A DNA stretch of 64,000 nucleotides from Acanthaster planci (GCF_001949145.1 NW_019091618.1:204831-268830); one strand, 5' to 3'; shown: positions 21,218 to 33,405, counted from the stretch's first letter. Numbers and translations are program-made. Notes: generated from the letters alone by a model not told the origin.

Positions 21218-21232
21218 GTTGCTAGTGGCAAC
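21218..21232 (+). promoter_or_regulatory. RFX X-box-like site upstream of CFAP68
   Basis: The sequence GTTGCTAGTGGCAAC fits RYYNYY-N3-RRNRAC at every position. Its arms GTTGC/GCAAC are perfectly inverted. It sits 144 bases before the CFAP68 ATG. RFX factors drive motile-cilium genes through such sites in animals. The assignment rests on consensus and position only. Confidence 0.5.
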
Positions 21233-21375
21233 ACGAGTAAGCGGAACTCGTGCATTGACAACACGCAAATTACGCACAGATGTACGTACAGTACGCGTCA
21301 GACGATTGAAAGTTGGGCGAAGTGTTGGTCTTCTCTTGTTGATTTCTGAGTACGAAGAGAAATTTGATTTTAGAC

Positions 21376-21597
21376 ATGGCTACTACACAAGATGAAGTTG
21401 CATTTCGTTCAATGGTTCGGGCCTCGGGTTTAGGTGAGGTATGGAATCACACCTCTGACGAGTCCAAATTTAAACAGTATGGATGGAGGACAACGACAAA
21501 GGAAGATTGCTACTCGCCAAACACTCTCGTGGGGAACTGGAACGAAGAAAGGTTTGACATTGAAAGAATCAGAGTGCCAAGAAGATTACCATCACAG
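21376..21597 (+). CDS. CFAP68: CFAP68 coding exon 1
   Basis: It starts at ATG (gacATGgct) and ends cag|gtgtgt, phase 0. It encodes 74 residues including the QYGWR and GNWNEERFD blocks. A TTG-initiated extension of four codons upstream is not credible as a start. Confidence 0.93.
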
Positions 21598-24500
21598 GTG
21601 TGTGTTGACTTTGAAATGGAACAAAAAGTATTCCAGTTCGGACCATCCAATTCCTCATTTTTTGCGTGTCCAATAATCAGATAATAGTAGGCTAGCCTCA
21701 TACATGCCATACGTAGGGCTGTGGAGTGTGGATGGCTCTCTTTTGGAATCTGTCTCTGTCATTGTCGGAAAGAGACAGATTTCAATTTCAAAAGAGAGCC
21801 ATCCACAGGATTTTGGGTCAGCTTGTATCCGAGTTAACTCGTACCCCAGTCAACTCTTACCCGGGTCAACTAGACCAGTCAACCTGTACCCTCGTCAGGG
21901 TACGAGACCCTCGTCAACACGCATTTGTGACCCGAACGAATTACGATTGTTTTCTTGCTGCCCAACCATGGTCTAACAAATTGGATATGCCGAAATTTGA
22001 CCTCGAACATTGGTCATCACCCATGTTCTGTGGTACTCGTCATCATGGTCATCTGGCAGCAGGCCCAACTCTTTCGAGAACAGATTGGGTGAGTTTGTTT
22101 CAGTTCTATCTATGCAATGCCAGGCCTGCATCACCAAGAAGTTGCATAGTGTCAGTAAATCCTAACTCGAGGACACACGTTCTGCTTCTCTTGCTTCTTG
22201 CAAACAACGCGAACTTAAATCCGGGGCCTTCTTCAAACTCATTGATTCATGTGATTGTGATAACATGGTTTCCCCACGTACATGTACATGTACAAACCTG
22301 CGTATCGGGCCTGATACGCAATTACACCTGTATTTCTGCCCGATACGCAAAAAACGAGCCGATACCCAATTTTTCATCCCCAAAACGCACAGTATAAATA
22401 TGATAGTATGGCTCAGAATTATCTTACATAATGCAGATTGCATGTCCAGAAACTCTAGACAAAAAAGCAGTTAATAGTCCTGCATTTTTCCGTGTACATG
22501 TACATACTATAGGTAGCCTATCGGTGCATAGTACATGTACATGCATTGTGCACCACGCGTCGGCGGCCACACTACACACCGTACGTGTACATCGGCACTG
22601 AACGTTCCTTGTGGCCTGTGTCGCATAAAATCTGAACTTCTATAATAGGCTTTGTACATGCACCCGTGTGCATATATGTTTTCTCTGTGCTGTGTGCTCA
22701 ATACGCTAGTGGGGCTGCATTTACGAAGGTTAAAATTTTATGCTACACTTTTTGCAGGACTAACAACACCAACCCCATACACGTTTTTTTTTCATGGGGG
22801 CAGCTGTAGCCCTCTCTAACAATTTTAATGGCATCTAGGATGGGGACGATACATTTGTATTTCTCGTTGCCATTTCACCGCGTTTTGTCATGGCACAATG
22901 GCAGAAACTCAATCAAAGATTGAGCTCTTTTTTAACCCAATAACATCAGCAGTCCACGCTGAGGGAAACCCAAAGGCAGACGAAGCAACCACCTGTAGCA
23001 CGTGCATAGAAGGTGCCGGTGAAGGAAGGTCTGATCAGCAAAAACCAAAGGTTGAAGCATGCATTAAAATTAAAACTGAATTTACGGGTGTTTAAATTGT
23101 TGATTAAAACAGCCACTAGGCCTGCAAGTTGTTGCATGTTTTTTAAATATCCAAAATTTAAAACAAAAATTATTGAATTCTTATTTTTTTCCTGGGAAAA
23201 GGTACTTGAAAAGCCCAGGAAATGCTCAAAAATGCTGCTGAGTGCATCCAAAGTCAAAAAATTTTCGGGGCCCTTGGGTTGGCCCCGACCCCCATGGGCC
23301 CACACCATGGCTTCGCAAAATTTTGGTAAACCACAATGGAAAAACCCCACAGTTTTGAAAAATCCTGGGGAGAACCTTGGTGATATATCTGTTACTGTTA
23401 GCTCTTCGGTTTCATATCTATGCTTGTATTGTAACAAAGAAACCAAATGGAAAGATGATGCCCTGGAGTGTGAACAGTGCTTTCAATGGGTGCACAAGAA
23501 CTGCATGGGTATGAGCAAAGAAGTGTTCAACTGCCATGTGCATGTAGATCCCCCATCATACACTTGGATTTGTTATACATGTACAATGTAAGTGCGGTAT
23601 GCCAAACTTTTCCAGCTCACTTTTTTTCCCTATTTGACCTGGAGACTACAAATTCCTACAAAGTTTTAGTCCATACTGAAGATACACTGTACATGTAGTA
23701 TATTTAGTGATGATTTTCATCAACCCTCACCTCTCAAGACATCTAGCCCCAGAATTAGACCCAACCTAGCTAGCACACATACAGCAGGTACATTTAAAAG
23801 GAAATCAAACTGTGCAGGTTCAAATAAAGCCATGAAACAAGAAAAAATGAAGCTTTTGAATGTGAATTGTTCGAGTGTGCATTCAGAACTTTGACATGGA
23901 GGTGTGTTCATTGCAATTAAAATGCCTTGATCATCTCTGAAAGATCAGATCTCTTCACAGACTGCCCAATCATGTGGGTTACCATTCAGCTCAAGGGCCT
24001 GAAGCCGCTGTGTGTTGGTGTCATCTATATACCACCGTCTACTGATAGTCAGTATATTCTGCAACTCCAGAGTTCACTTAACAAAATACCTACCCACTCT
24101 TATGTATGGCTCCTTAGTGATTGTAATTTACCTGACATCGATCAATTGGCAAACTAACACTTTTAATGCCGGAGGTAGGCATGCCACCACAAGCAAACTA
24201 CTGCTGGACATGACGAAAGAGCATAATCTTCAACAAGTTTTATCTGAGCCAACCAGAGAAAACAATATCACTGATCTGGTCTTTACTTCAAACATCGCTA
24301 CAGTGCACAGTGTTGAAGTTAAAGTAGGCATCAGTGACCACAGCTTCGCGATAGTAAATGCTGATCTCCATCCTGTGAAAAATAAACCTGTCAAGTGGAA
24401 AGTTTATCTCTACAAGAAAGATGATATGAGTCAAATCTCTAAAGACTTTCAGGCACTACACAGCAGACTGAACACTACACTTATCAAGAGTAGTACCACT

Positions 24501-27500
24501 GAGAAATTGTGGATCACGTTCAAGACAACGCTGAAAGAATCAATTAATACAAATATCCCTTTGAAAAGGATGTCTACTAGATTCTCACTTCCATGGATTA
24601 CCAATGATCTTAAAAGGAAAATACACAAGAAATAGCAGAAGGACAACAAAGCTCAAAAGTCAGGTAGCACACATGACTGGGAATCGTTCAAAAACTTCCA
24701 GCGCATAACAGACAGGGCTGTTCGCAGAGAATATCGACGTTACTATCTCTGAAGTCACAGATGGGAGCCTCAAGTCTGGAAACACTAAACTTTTCTAGAA
24801 ATATTTGTGAAAACAAAAAAAACCCATGTTTTGGGAATCCCTTCATTTAATTTAAATGATGGAAAAACTGTCACATCACCTGCTGAAAAAGTGCAAGGAT
24901 AAAATGACCAGTTTAAACCAGATTTTACTGCTGAGGACACTAGCTCTATGCCTACTCTCCGACCTCTTTTCATCCCAGACATCTATCACATTACTTTGAA
25001 AGAAGAAGGAGTACTCAATTTATTGTTATCAATCAAGGTCAATAAAGCTGCAGGTCCCAATATGATAGAATTTTTAAGGAATGTCGTTACACCATTGCGC
25101 CAATACTCACCATAATCTTCCAGAAATCCCTGGACACAGGCTCCCTCCCCTCCCTCAAGCTCGGTGCAAGGCCTTCTACAAAAAAGGAGATAAATCTAAC
25201 TTTGCCAACTACAGACCAATTTTTCTGACTTCCCTACCTTGCAAACTACGAGAGCATGCATGTATAACATGTATAATTTATCATGTTATGGACCACTTGG
25301 GTTCAACCTCCTTACAGATGTTCAACACGGATTTCAAAAATCACAGTCATGTGAATCACAACTAGCATTCACCATCAACAGTCTTGCGCAGTCTCTGAAC
25401 TCTCAAGGTCAGATGGATCTCATTTTACTGGACGTTACCAAAGCTTTTGACAAAGTCCCACACCAAAGACTAATTTATAGTCTAAATTACTTAGGTATCA
25501 GGAGATCACTTCACACCTGGATCAAGAATTTCTTGACTCACCGTCACCAAAGAGTCCTGCATGTACTTGAGGGATCATTCTCATCTAGTGCACCTGTTGT
25601 ATCCGGCGTTCCCAAGGCACAGTCCTCAGGCCGTTGCTTTTCTTGACCTACATCAACAGCCTACCGTCACCAATCAAGTCAAATGTGCAAGTATTTGCAG
25701 ATGACTGTATTCTCTATCGTCAATTGAAATCTGATGAAGTCTCTGCAATTCTGCAAGACGACATCAACAACCTACCTGTGTGCAAATTTAGTCTAAAACA
25801 TGGCAAATGATTTTAATATTGCTAAGTGCCTTTTCATGCACATTACTCAGAAAAGATGCCCCCAGTCTTACCAGTACAAAATGGATATTAAGCATTCCTC
25901 TTGAGATTACTAAACACCACCTTTACCTGGGAGTAGTAATTTCACACAATTTGGAATGGAAGCACCACAAAAATCACCGCTAAAGCAGAAAGTATGTTGG
26001 GACTTCTTTAGAGACACTTACACAATTGCAGTGGGTAAGTCAAAGCCACAGCATACAAGTCTTTAGTGCACCCCCGATTAGAATATCACAGCAGTATCTG
26101 GGACTCACACTTAAAGTCGAATAAAACTGCACAAGAGAATACTCAACGTAAAGTGTAACAACCATATTAAAAAAACTAGAGTGGGACCGGATGCCCTGGA
26201 AGTATGGCGGGCACTTTGCAGGCTAATTTTCTTACACAAAAGTTTGAACAGCCTAGTAGCTTTCTAGGATGATAAACTTCCCATAACATCCATCAGGTTA
26301 ACTAGAGGCTGTGCACCAAATTCCACATTCATTCCTCTTCATGCCAAAAAGGACTGCTACAAATACTAATGCGTAATCCATTTAGAGTCTTTGAATGGAA
26401 CCAACTCCCTCACTTCATTTTGGAAGCTTCCACTGTCGGTACGTTTAAATCCAGCCTACTAACCCTGGATATCAAGGCCCTTTTAAATCACACCCACCCT
26501 CTAGACTAAATTGTTGCACACTGCCAACACTAGCTACGCCAGCGCGTTTATAACCCTCGAAGGGTATTTTTCACAGTATGGAGCGGAAGTTATACAAGCC
26601 ATACAAGATAACAACCTAAGATGGACGTGATGTAGAGCTGGGACTTAAAAACTTGGGATCTGTGGAACATCTGTGTTCAGGGGTCGTTGTAGTCAGCTGC
26701 CATTTATGTCCTACCTCCTAAACATGATGGGGATTTTTCAACAAAATCCGACTGGTAAAAGGAACCTTATACATTTATCAATGTATGCAAGCATCAAAAC
26801 CCCTATTCTGCTTCGCATATTCTCTGCTGACTGGGCTTGGGAAATATAAGTTGACTCGGGTATAAACCAACCTGAGTACGAGTTAACTCAGGTGCGAGTT
26901 GACTCGGGTACGAGTTAACTTGGGTGCATATTTTGGGGTACACGTTGACCGGAGTAAAAGTTAACCCGGGTGCTAGTTGACCCATTTCCATCCATAGCCC
27001 TACACGTAGAGCCAATCACAGGCCTACAAGCCTTAAATAAAAATGTAGGCTAGGCCTAGGCTAGTCCGAGTAACTTGGACTCAATGAATCGCCTTTTTAA
27101 CATTTTGGACTCAAATACGGTCGGCGATATACATTGTACATGTAGTGTCAGTGTTAAAAAAAGCTGAGTTGGCTACGCACATGCATGTACATGTACAAGT
27201 ATGTGCTGAAATTAATGGGATTCTTCCATTAATTTTAAACCCTGTCATTCTTAGAGTCAATCAGCCAGTGATTAGAGCCAAACTAGAGCACTGACTTATA
27301 TTGTACAAAGTGATGCCTGCTTGGCACATCCATGTTTGTGCACAAACCTATGGAAAACTCAATTTTGTGTGGCTTTTGTAAGGCTATTTGCATATCTGCA
27401 TCTGTATTCTAAAATGATACATGTACGTCAACAAAGCCAACACACGAACAAGCTGAATGCACAATCAGTAAACGAGCAAAATGACTTTGCTCTGTGCCCG

Positions 27501-29804
27501 CGCTGCATAAGAATTTTGCTGTGACTTGTTTTCAATCAGATTTTACTGGTTCCCAATGCACACAACAGCTGCCACTCCAGAGCCGTCAACTCACTTAAAA
27601 CTGACTAAATTAAGGGAACAACGTTTAGTTTAGCTGAACTTATTCATCGAAAGACAGAGACATGTTGAAAAACATGCATACAAAATGGGATGACGTTGCG
27701 CGAATGTTGGGGAAATATTTGTTTTTTCCTATGCGCCTTGTTCAAAAGACCAGCTGACAGTCACGTATGTTATTCTTGGGCGTTGCATTTAGAAGAATAC
27801 CAGTAATTTGATATTTAATGTATCTAATGTTAAAGTCTCACTTTGGAAAGTTGTGCAAATATGTACCCAATATACTGGTACAATTCAACTGAAAGAAGGG
27901 AACACGTTTCAAAGTCCAGTGAATAATTTTTGCACTCTTTACTTTGCACTGGTAAGGGTAAACATGCAGAATAATTCAGCATTAAGCAACACAGTTTTTT
28001 CTACGTTACTTTAATTTTTTTGAGGAATATTTTCATAAAATTGGTATAGTAGGGTCATACTCTCATCAGTTGAGATATTTTAACATGCTGGAGAATTAGT
28101 ATTGTTTATGATCAAATTCTGTCGTTTCAGTTTGAGCACTACTTTGATACAACCTATGATGATTCCTACAAAATGGAAAGGAAATCACTGCCTCATTCAC
28201 TTGTTCATTTAGCAGGTATGTGCGTTCCATGATTTATTTCTCTTTAAGTTTGATTCTGTTCATGGTGTCTGTTCCTATGGGTGTGTAACAGAATAGCCAT
28301 TCCTCAATCATGCTCATGCCTGTTTGATTGAACAGACTGACTGGTGCTCAGTGGTAGTCAGCTCAGAACATTTCAATCAACTTACTTAATGAGCAATCAA
28401 GCTTTTTCCTCAAATAGCACTGCCGACAACATACATGTAGGTTTGCCTTTTACAGGGCAATGTGTGAGCTGTGTCATTGTCATTGCAGTAATTGTGTGAG
28501 TTCAAGGCTGTATGCATGCATGAGTGTGTATGCTATTGTACCCATGCAATTATAACCTGTCCAGAACTGTACTTCACCATTCTTATGATGAAATGTCATC
28601 TGAGATTATTTTAAAAAAATTGTGAGAGAGTGTACCCTCGTACATATACATGTACATGAAAGAACTTCAATCTACCGGTAGTATAGTGCTTGCCTCCAAA
28701 ATGCAAGTGTACATACATGTACAGGTGCAGCATTCTCATTCAGTAAAACAGATGATATTTCTGTCTTGTGTACTTACTGTGAAGATCTAAGTTGAACAGT
28801 TCACTAACAAATTCAAATTTATTCACACACATGTACCTCTGAGGCAAAAAGCATGAGCGGCCTACTCATAAATGTACATGGGCACAACCTCTCATGTCAT
28901 TTTACAAACAATCTTCTGGTTCAACAATCTTCATGTTTGCACACCACTACATGTACTGTATTTTCAGTGGGTCACTCACTCCTTTGCCCGCCATGGCAAT
29001 GTATGCACATAAATTTGAATTTATTAGTGAAATTATCTATGGCTGAAAACAACATTGGTATATGAGCACAGGGTTCCAACTGTCTCTCAAATGGCAATTT
29101 TTTTTTAACAAAGTTTGACTGTTTGGTCAAGCTTTGGCAGTCGGTAGAGAAAAAATAGCATTCAGCATAAACAAAAGTGGCTTTAAAGTGCATACTAACT
29201 GAAACTTTGGCCATAAAAATACCGGTATGCCTTTGCTTTGCATTTTAAAACACATCCCTTGAAATACGGTACAAGTTTCTGTCTCAGTTTACCCTATTTT
29301 CAATTCAGCTTTCATTGTTTATTGGACATTTTGGTGCTTTTTATGCAAATATGGACATCAGTATTTATGGGCAAAACTGGGATCAGTTTCTTTTGGCAGA
29401 AAACCTCATTGTTGCATTGATCTGTGTACAAATAACTACTGGAATTTTAATATATTGCTGCAGTACATGTACATTAAATTTCATTTCATTGTTGCTTCTT
29501 TGCTCTGTACAGTGCAAGTGAATTGCAGAAGTCCAATGAGAAATTCTCTCTCAAAAATGTCTTCAGTGAGCAATATGTGAAAATTTTCCTTGTGAACGAT
29601 AAAATAATAACATTTCTTAATTTTTCGCATTAAAAAGAATAATTCTTATGATTTTAAATGTCAGCTCGTGAAGCCCGGGCATTTCCAGCATCACAGCCCG
29701 AGTTAGATCCTCCTAGAATGAAGCAAGAATATAACTCATTCCAGACAACATCAAGAGCAGCATATGTCGACCCTAGACTGAGGACAACACCCCTTAAGTC
29801 ATAG
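21376..29804 (+). CDS. CFAP68: CFAP68 (C11orf1), complete three-exon gene
   Basis: Spliced CDS: 21376-21597, 28131-28215, 29665-29804, phases 0/1/2 all consistent, 148 codons plus TAG; the human protein is about 150 residues. Recognisable conserved blocks in order are GEVWNHTSDESKFKQYGWR, LVGNWNEERFD, PSQFEHYFDTTYDDSYK and QPELDPPRMK. These follow human C11orf1/CFAP68 block by block. From the family, CFAP68 is a microtubule inner protein of axonemal doublets in cilia and sperm flagella. No membrane segment or signal peptide is seen, as expected. The 6.5-kb first intron holds a CR1-like LINE and minisatellite arrays. A divergent, probably ciliary gene (LRRIQ1-like) starts about 5 kb upstream. 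An RFX X-box-like site lies 144 bases before the ATG. Confidence 0.93.
21727..21807. repeat. Two-step hairpin in CFAP68 intron 1
   Basis: Outer arms of 19 perfect base pairs (21727-21745 with 21789-21807; TGTGGATGGCTCTCTTTTG). Inner arms of 11 pairs (21747-21757 with 21771-21781; AATCTGTCTCT). An asymmetric internal loop lies between them and the apical loop is 13 bases. It lies about 130 bases after the exon 1 donor. Confidence 0.75.
21825..21910. repeat. Palindromic minisatellite array, left copy
   Basis: Diverged units of about 16 bases of the form TACCCGAGTYAACTCG (for example CGAGTTAACTCGTACCCC). The array ends near GGGTACGAGACCC. A related array sits inverted at 26845-26990, and the adjoining sequence TACGTAGGGCTGTGGA is shared with that copy. 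Confidence 0.55.
21911..23379. other. CFAP68 intron 1, left part
   Basis: No exon is seen. Around 22300-22350 an inverted motif GCGTATCGGGC ... GCCCGATACGC occurs. ACATGTAC palindromes are dense at 22280-22560. Confidence 0.4.
23380..26520 (+). pseudogene. CR1-like LINE inside CFAP68 intron 1
   Basis: From 23405, C4HC3 PHD-type zinc finger: YLCLYCNK, CEQCFQWVHKNCMG, WICYTC, as in CR1/L2 ORF2 starts. From 23930 endonuclease pieces: VGVIYIPPSTD, LLSDCNLPDID, LVFTS and VGISDHSFAIV. From 25190 the reverse transcriptase: NYRPIFLTSLPCK, QHGFQKSQSCESQL, LDVTKAFDKVPHQRL, SGVPKAQ, then VFADDCILYRQL near 25690. A C-terminal tail follows to about 26500. Frameshifts and stops are frequent, so it is inactive. 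It is in the same orientation as CFAP68. Confidence 0.85.
26845..26990. repeat. Palindromic minisatellite array, right inverted copy
   Basis: Read on the minus strand this gives 16-base units such as CACCCAAGTTAACTCG, TACCCGAGTCAACTCG and CACCTGAGTTAACTCG. The core CGAGTTAACTCG is a perfect 12-base palindrome. The right flank (TAGCCCTACACGTAG) is the inverted counterpart of the left array's flank at about 21710. Confidence 0.6.
28131..28215 (+). CDS. CFAP68: CFAP68 coding exon 2
   Basis: The acceptor is cgtttcag|tttgag and the donor gcag|gtatgt, phase 0 to 1. It encodes FEHYFDTTYDDSYKMERK and a short tail, directly matching the FGHYFETTYDTSYN region of the vertebrate protein. Confidence 0.92.
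29665..29804 (+). CDS. CFAP68: CFAP68 coding exon 3 and stop
   Basis: The acceptor is aatgtcag|ctcgtg. It completes a phase-1 codon and reads REARAFPASQPELDPPRMK onward to TAG at 29802-29804. QPELDPPR is the conserved C-terminal signature of the family. No canonical AATAAA is obvious in the next few hundred bases. Confidence 0.92.
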
Positions 29805-32663
29805 TGAGGCTATACTTACCAGTTAGTTAGTTACCAGATACCAGTTTGTACACTTTGTATTTAATAATTGCACTCAAATAATCTATATATAGCCAGTTAC
29901 ATGTATTCAGACTTATTGAATGTAAACATGACAAGCATTCATAATGTGCTATCTTTCCTCGTAAAGTGAAGGAATTCCGTCTGTGTCCATTTTTGTCAGT
30001 TTGACCTGTTGTACATGTATGTTAAAGACATTTTTCTTGTTTGGATGTATACATTGAAATTTAGAGTAAAAGTGTAATGTATAATGTAACTTTACGGCCT
30101 TTTAGCTATTCATTCATCACTCTGCTCCTTTGAGGTGATTATGAAGTCCCCTTTAAAAATGCAACCCCATGGCAGTGTTGTTTTTTTTTAATTTATTTTT
30201 TTTTCAATTTAAAAAATAAGTTTTAAAATTAAATCAGATTTTTCAAAATTTAAATCAGACTTTTTTTGCAAAATGGGAGACAAGTTGGCTCAATTGTCTA
30301 TTCAAAAGCAAGAAAATTAGCATGTGTATTTAGTTTTCTTTTATTTATTTGTTTTGTTACAAAGTGAAACACATTTGGATTGAATTAAGAAAGTTAATCA
30401 AGAAATTTGATTAAATATGACAAACCACCATGTCTTAGCCTTGATGAAAGGCATGCAGTGTAATACCTACTGGCATGACTGGTACATACACCCGCAGAGG
30501 AAGATACTTCCTTTATGAGACAAGTACATGTACCTGTGTACCAAGGATAAAGTGCACACCTGAATTTAAACCGAACTCTTGACAAAACTAGAGTTCACAA
30601 GAATTTGTTAACTGGGTACGTATACATGCATCAACTGACTACTGAGTGACAAACATGCCATAAACAGGTACATGTATTTATTTTACATGTTTTATGTACT
30701 CGTACATGCAGGTACAAAATGTTGGTCTTTTTCTTTGCTTTATGTGCAAAAAGCAGTCTTATTTTGTTTCTGATCCAGCTCCACAGAGCAATGACTGAGG
30801 TTTGATTAAACATCACTTTCTTAAGGGCATTTATTAAGGAGTACTTAGTGGTTTTAGTTAAACTAAATAATGACTGTACATGTAGTTTCTAATCTCGATA
30901 AAATACATGTGTACCTGTATATAAAAGGTAGATGTACACTGTTCACTGATACTTTACCATGTCAAACTCTGAAGTGGGCAATTCAAATGAAGTAAAATTA
31001 AATCATTATGATAAGTCCTTTTGCATGAAATTCACCTACTGAATCCAAAAATCAAAACAAGTGGATGGAATTGAACAAAAATAATCCTGCCAACCCAGAT
31101 TGTGTGTAACACGTGTGCATTCATGCTAGTAGGAACTGGAAGGCTCACATAGGGGTGATTTGTTGTTTAAAATGTGCAAAACCTGCAAACATTTCCAATC
31201 AGGAAAAAAGAATTCAAGTATTGAAACATTTTTTGCCGTTTTTCCCAAAAAATTAAATAAGTCGATTTAAATTATTGAACCCCCCCAAAAACTACATGTA
31301 AATCAAAGTGATTGAAATCAACCAACCGTGCTCCATGGTTCAGTGCACCTGTGAAATCCAGAATAATATCTGGTCCTTGGAAGGATGAACTGTATGTGGA
31401 CATGTGCATGGAAAATCAACGAAGTGCTCTCACTGTGCAAAAACTTCATGATTCCTTAAGTGAATTCAAGTAATGGATTAAAACTTCAAGAACTGGTACA
31501 TGTACATTGTGCTGTTTCACACCGAAGCAGATCCTTCATAATTTAACGTGGGTTCCAACTGTTTTAATGCTGGGCAGTTTTCTCTAGAATTGAAAGAACA
31601 AATTTTAAAAAGGCCTGTGCATAAAGCTATTGCACAATGATTTCACATTTTTGTTTCAAATGCAGATGTTCATCTACTTTTAATGCAGCCTAGGGATCAA
31701 GTGGCTGTTTTGTAATTCACATTTTAAAAAGCTTTATTTTATCCTTTCTACTCCCCCATGTTTGTTATTGGAACCAGAACAGTACACTACAAGTGTAAAC
31801 CAGAAATTTCAGGCAGAACAATGTGAAAAGCCCACTTACCGGTACTTCCCCAATGTCAGTATGTTTGGCTGTATTTATTCTTTTTAGATTAATCTTGTCT
31901 AGTATAATGACTTGAGAACTGAGGAATTACAGAGCTTATGTCATTCAATTTTCATTTTCACAGTCATTAACAACGAGGGTTCAAAACCAATTATAAGTAC
32001 ATGTGTAATGGAACAAAAATTCTACTTTGAAAGGTTTTAAAGCAAATGTGCATTAAATTTTTTAACATAAAAAAAAACATGTTTCCAGTCAACTACAGTA
32101 TGATTATTAGAATATGCTATTTTTTTTTAGAATATGTTCTTTTAAAAGTTGAGATGCATGTACATGTATTCTGTAAGTCAAGTATGTTAAATGCCATTCA
32201 TTAAATGGTTGAAAGTTGAACTTCAGTGACCTTATACCGGTACATGTAATTAAAATTATTACCTTCATTGAAACACGGTATCTCTTTTTCAACCCTAACC
32301 CCCTAGCGTGTACGTAAAATCAAATTGAAACCGGAGGATTTGGGACTAGTAGGGCTATTGAAATGAATAATTAGGAAGTGAAAAACTCTTTTTTTTCCAG
32401 ATTATTATGTAACGAATTGTGACAAATATAAAATCGAACTAAAAAATAAATGTCATCAATCAATGATGTTATAAGCAAGTACATTGGTGAAACAAACTTA
32501 TGCCCATAGACTTGAATAAAACCTTTTGACTATAAACATCAGCCTCTTGCAGCCAGCAGTACACTTTTAGTACTTATAATACACATCATGGCCTCAACGT
32601 CCTGAAATGTATGTCTTACATAATGTATTTTCATATTCAATTATGAAGATGCAGTGAATGGAT
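29805..32663. other. CFAP68 3' flank and intergenic DNA
   Basis: AT-rich, with TACATGTA palindromes. No open frame with recognisable content and no RNA gene is seen. The CFAP68 3' UTR must begin here, but its end is not marked by a clear AATAAA. Confidence 0.45.
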
Positions 32664-32727
32664 ATTTGGACAAAACTTTCAGGCACCAAATAATTAAACA
32701 TTTGGTGTCTGAAAGTTTTGTCCAAAT
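32664..32727. repeat. Near-perfect 28-bp hairpin with 8-base loop
   Basis: Bases 32664-32691 pair with 32700-32727 over 28 positions. One position forms a G:U pair in the transcript of one strand, and the loop is AATTAAAC. It stands alone between CFAP68 and DIRS A with no recognisable element around it. It could be a very short palindromic MITE or a small-RNA hairpin. Confidence 0.75.
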
Positions 32728-33262
32728 TTATTGAGCCATGTACGCGTATCATGATGCATGTATCTGTGTCCTAATGACACAAGGGGCACTTTCATGCAAT
32801 AACTACACATTGTAATGTACTTATCACAGCATACTGGTACTTACGATTTCCACTCCAGCAATGGCCTTGCCCAATACAATGTATGACTAATGTCACACTG
32901 CTTTACCACATGTGCATGTGTGGCAGTGAAAAATTCCCCTGTGCATACATTTCTGAGTAAAAGCACATTCCTGTACAGTGTGGTACTTGAACATTAGTTG
33001 AGGTTATTCCCGTCATAATTCTGCAAATATTGAAAAAACCTGAACGCTGTTTAACTCTGATGAGCAGTACAAGAATCCATGAAGAAATGGCTAAGATGAA
33101 CCGCATGATGCAGGCAGTTACTCTTCAGTATTAATAGGGAAACACATTTACAATGTGGATAATCTGCACGAGACTTCCTGAATTCTACAGTAGATAATTC
33201 AAAATTATGTGAATATGAAATATGAAATATAATTTGAATTCTATGAATAATAATGAAGTACA

Positions 33263-33405
33263 AGTCTTCCGAGGGTTTGCATTCCTTTCCACGTGTCAGG
33301 CATACGATTCCCACTATAGGTTCAAAGAATCAATGGTAATTCAATTGAGGTGGCCCAGGATGGGTATATAAACCCATGCTGGAAGGCATCAGCATCTTTT
33401 CAAAG
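33263..33405. repeat. DIRS A inverted terminal repeat, left (3') copy
   Basis: It reads GAGGGTTTGCATTCCTTTCC through AGGTGGCCCAGGATGGG and TATATAAACCC to CATCAGCATCTTTTC. The right copy at 38480-38632 is its inverted counterpart with about a dozen differences by eye. Flanked on the outer side by 65 bases that reappear inverted at 33501-33568. Confidence 0.85.

Noticed and set aside
21726-22397. 223-codon plus-strand ORF after CFAP68 exon 1
   Set aside because: It runs through the hairpin and the 16-bp minisatellite. The VNSYPGQL-type repeats in the protein simply mirror the DNA repeat.
22946-23591. 166- and 192-codon frames on opposite strands
   Set aside because: Only the last about 65 codons of the plus frame are meaningful (PHD finger of the CR1-like LINE). 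The rest is open by chance.
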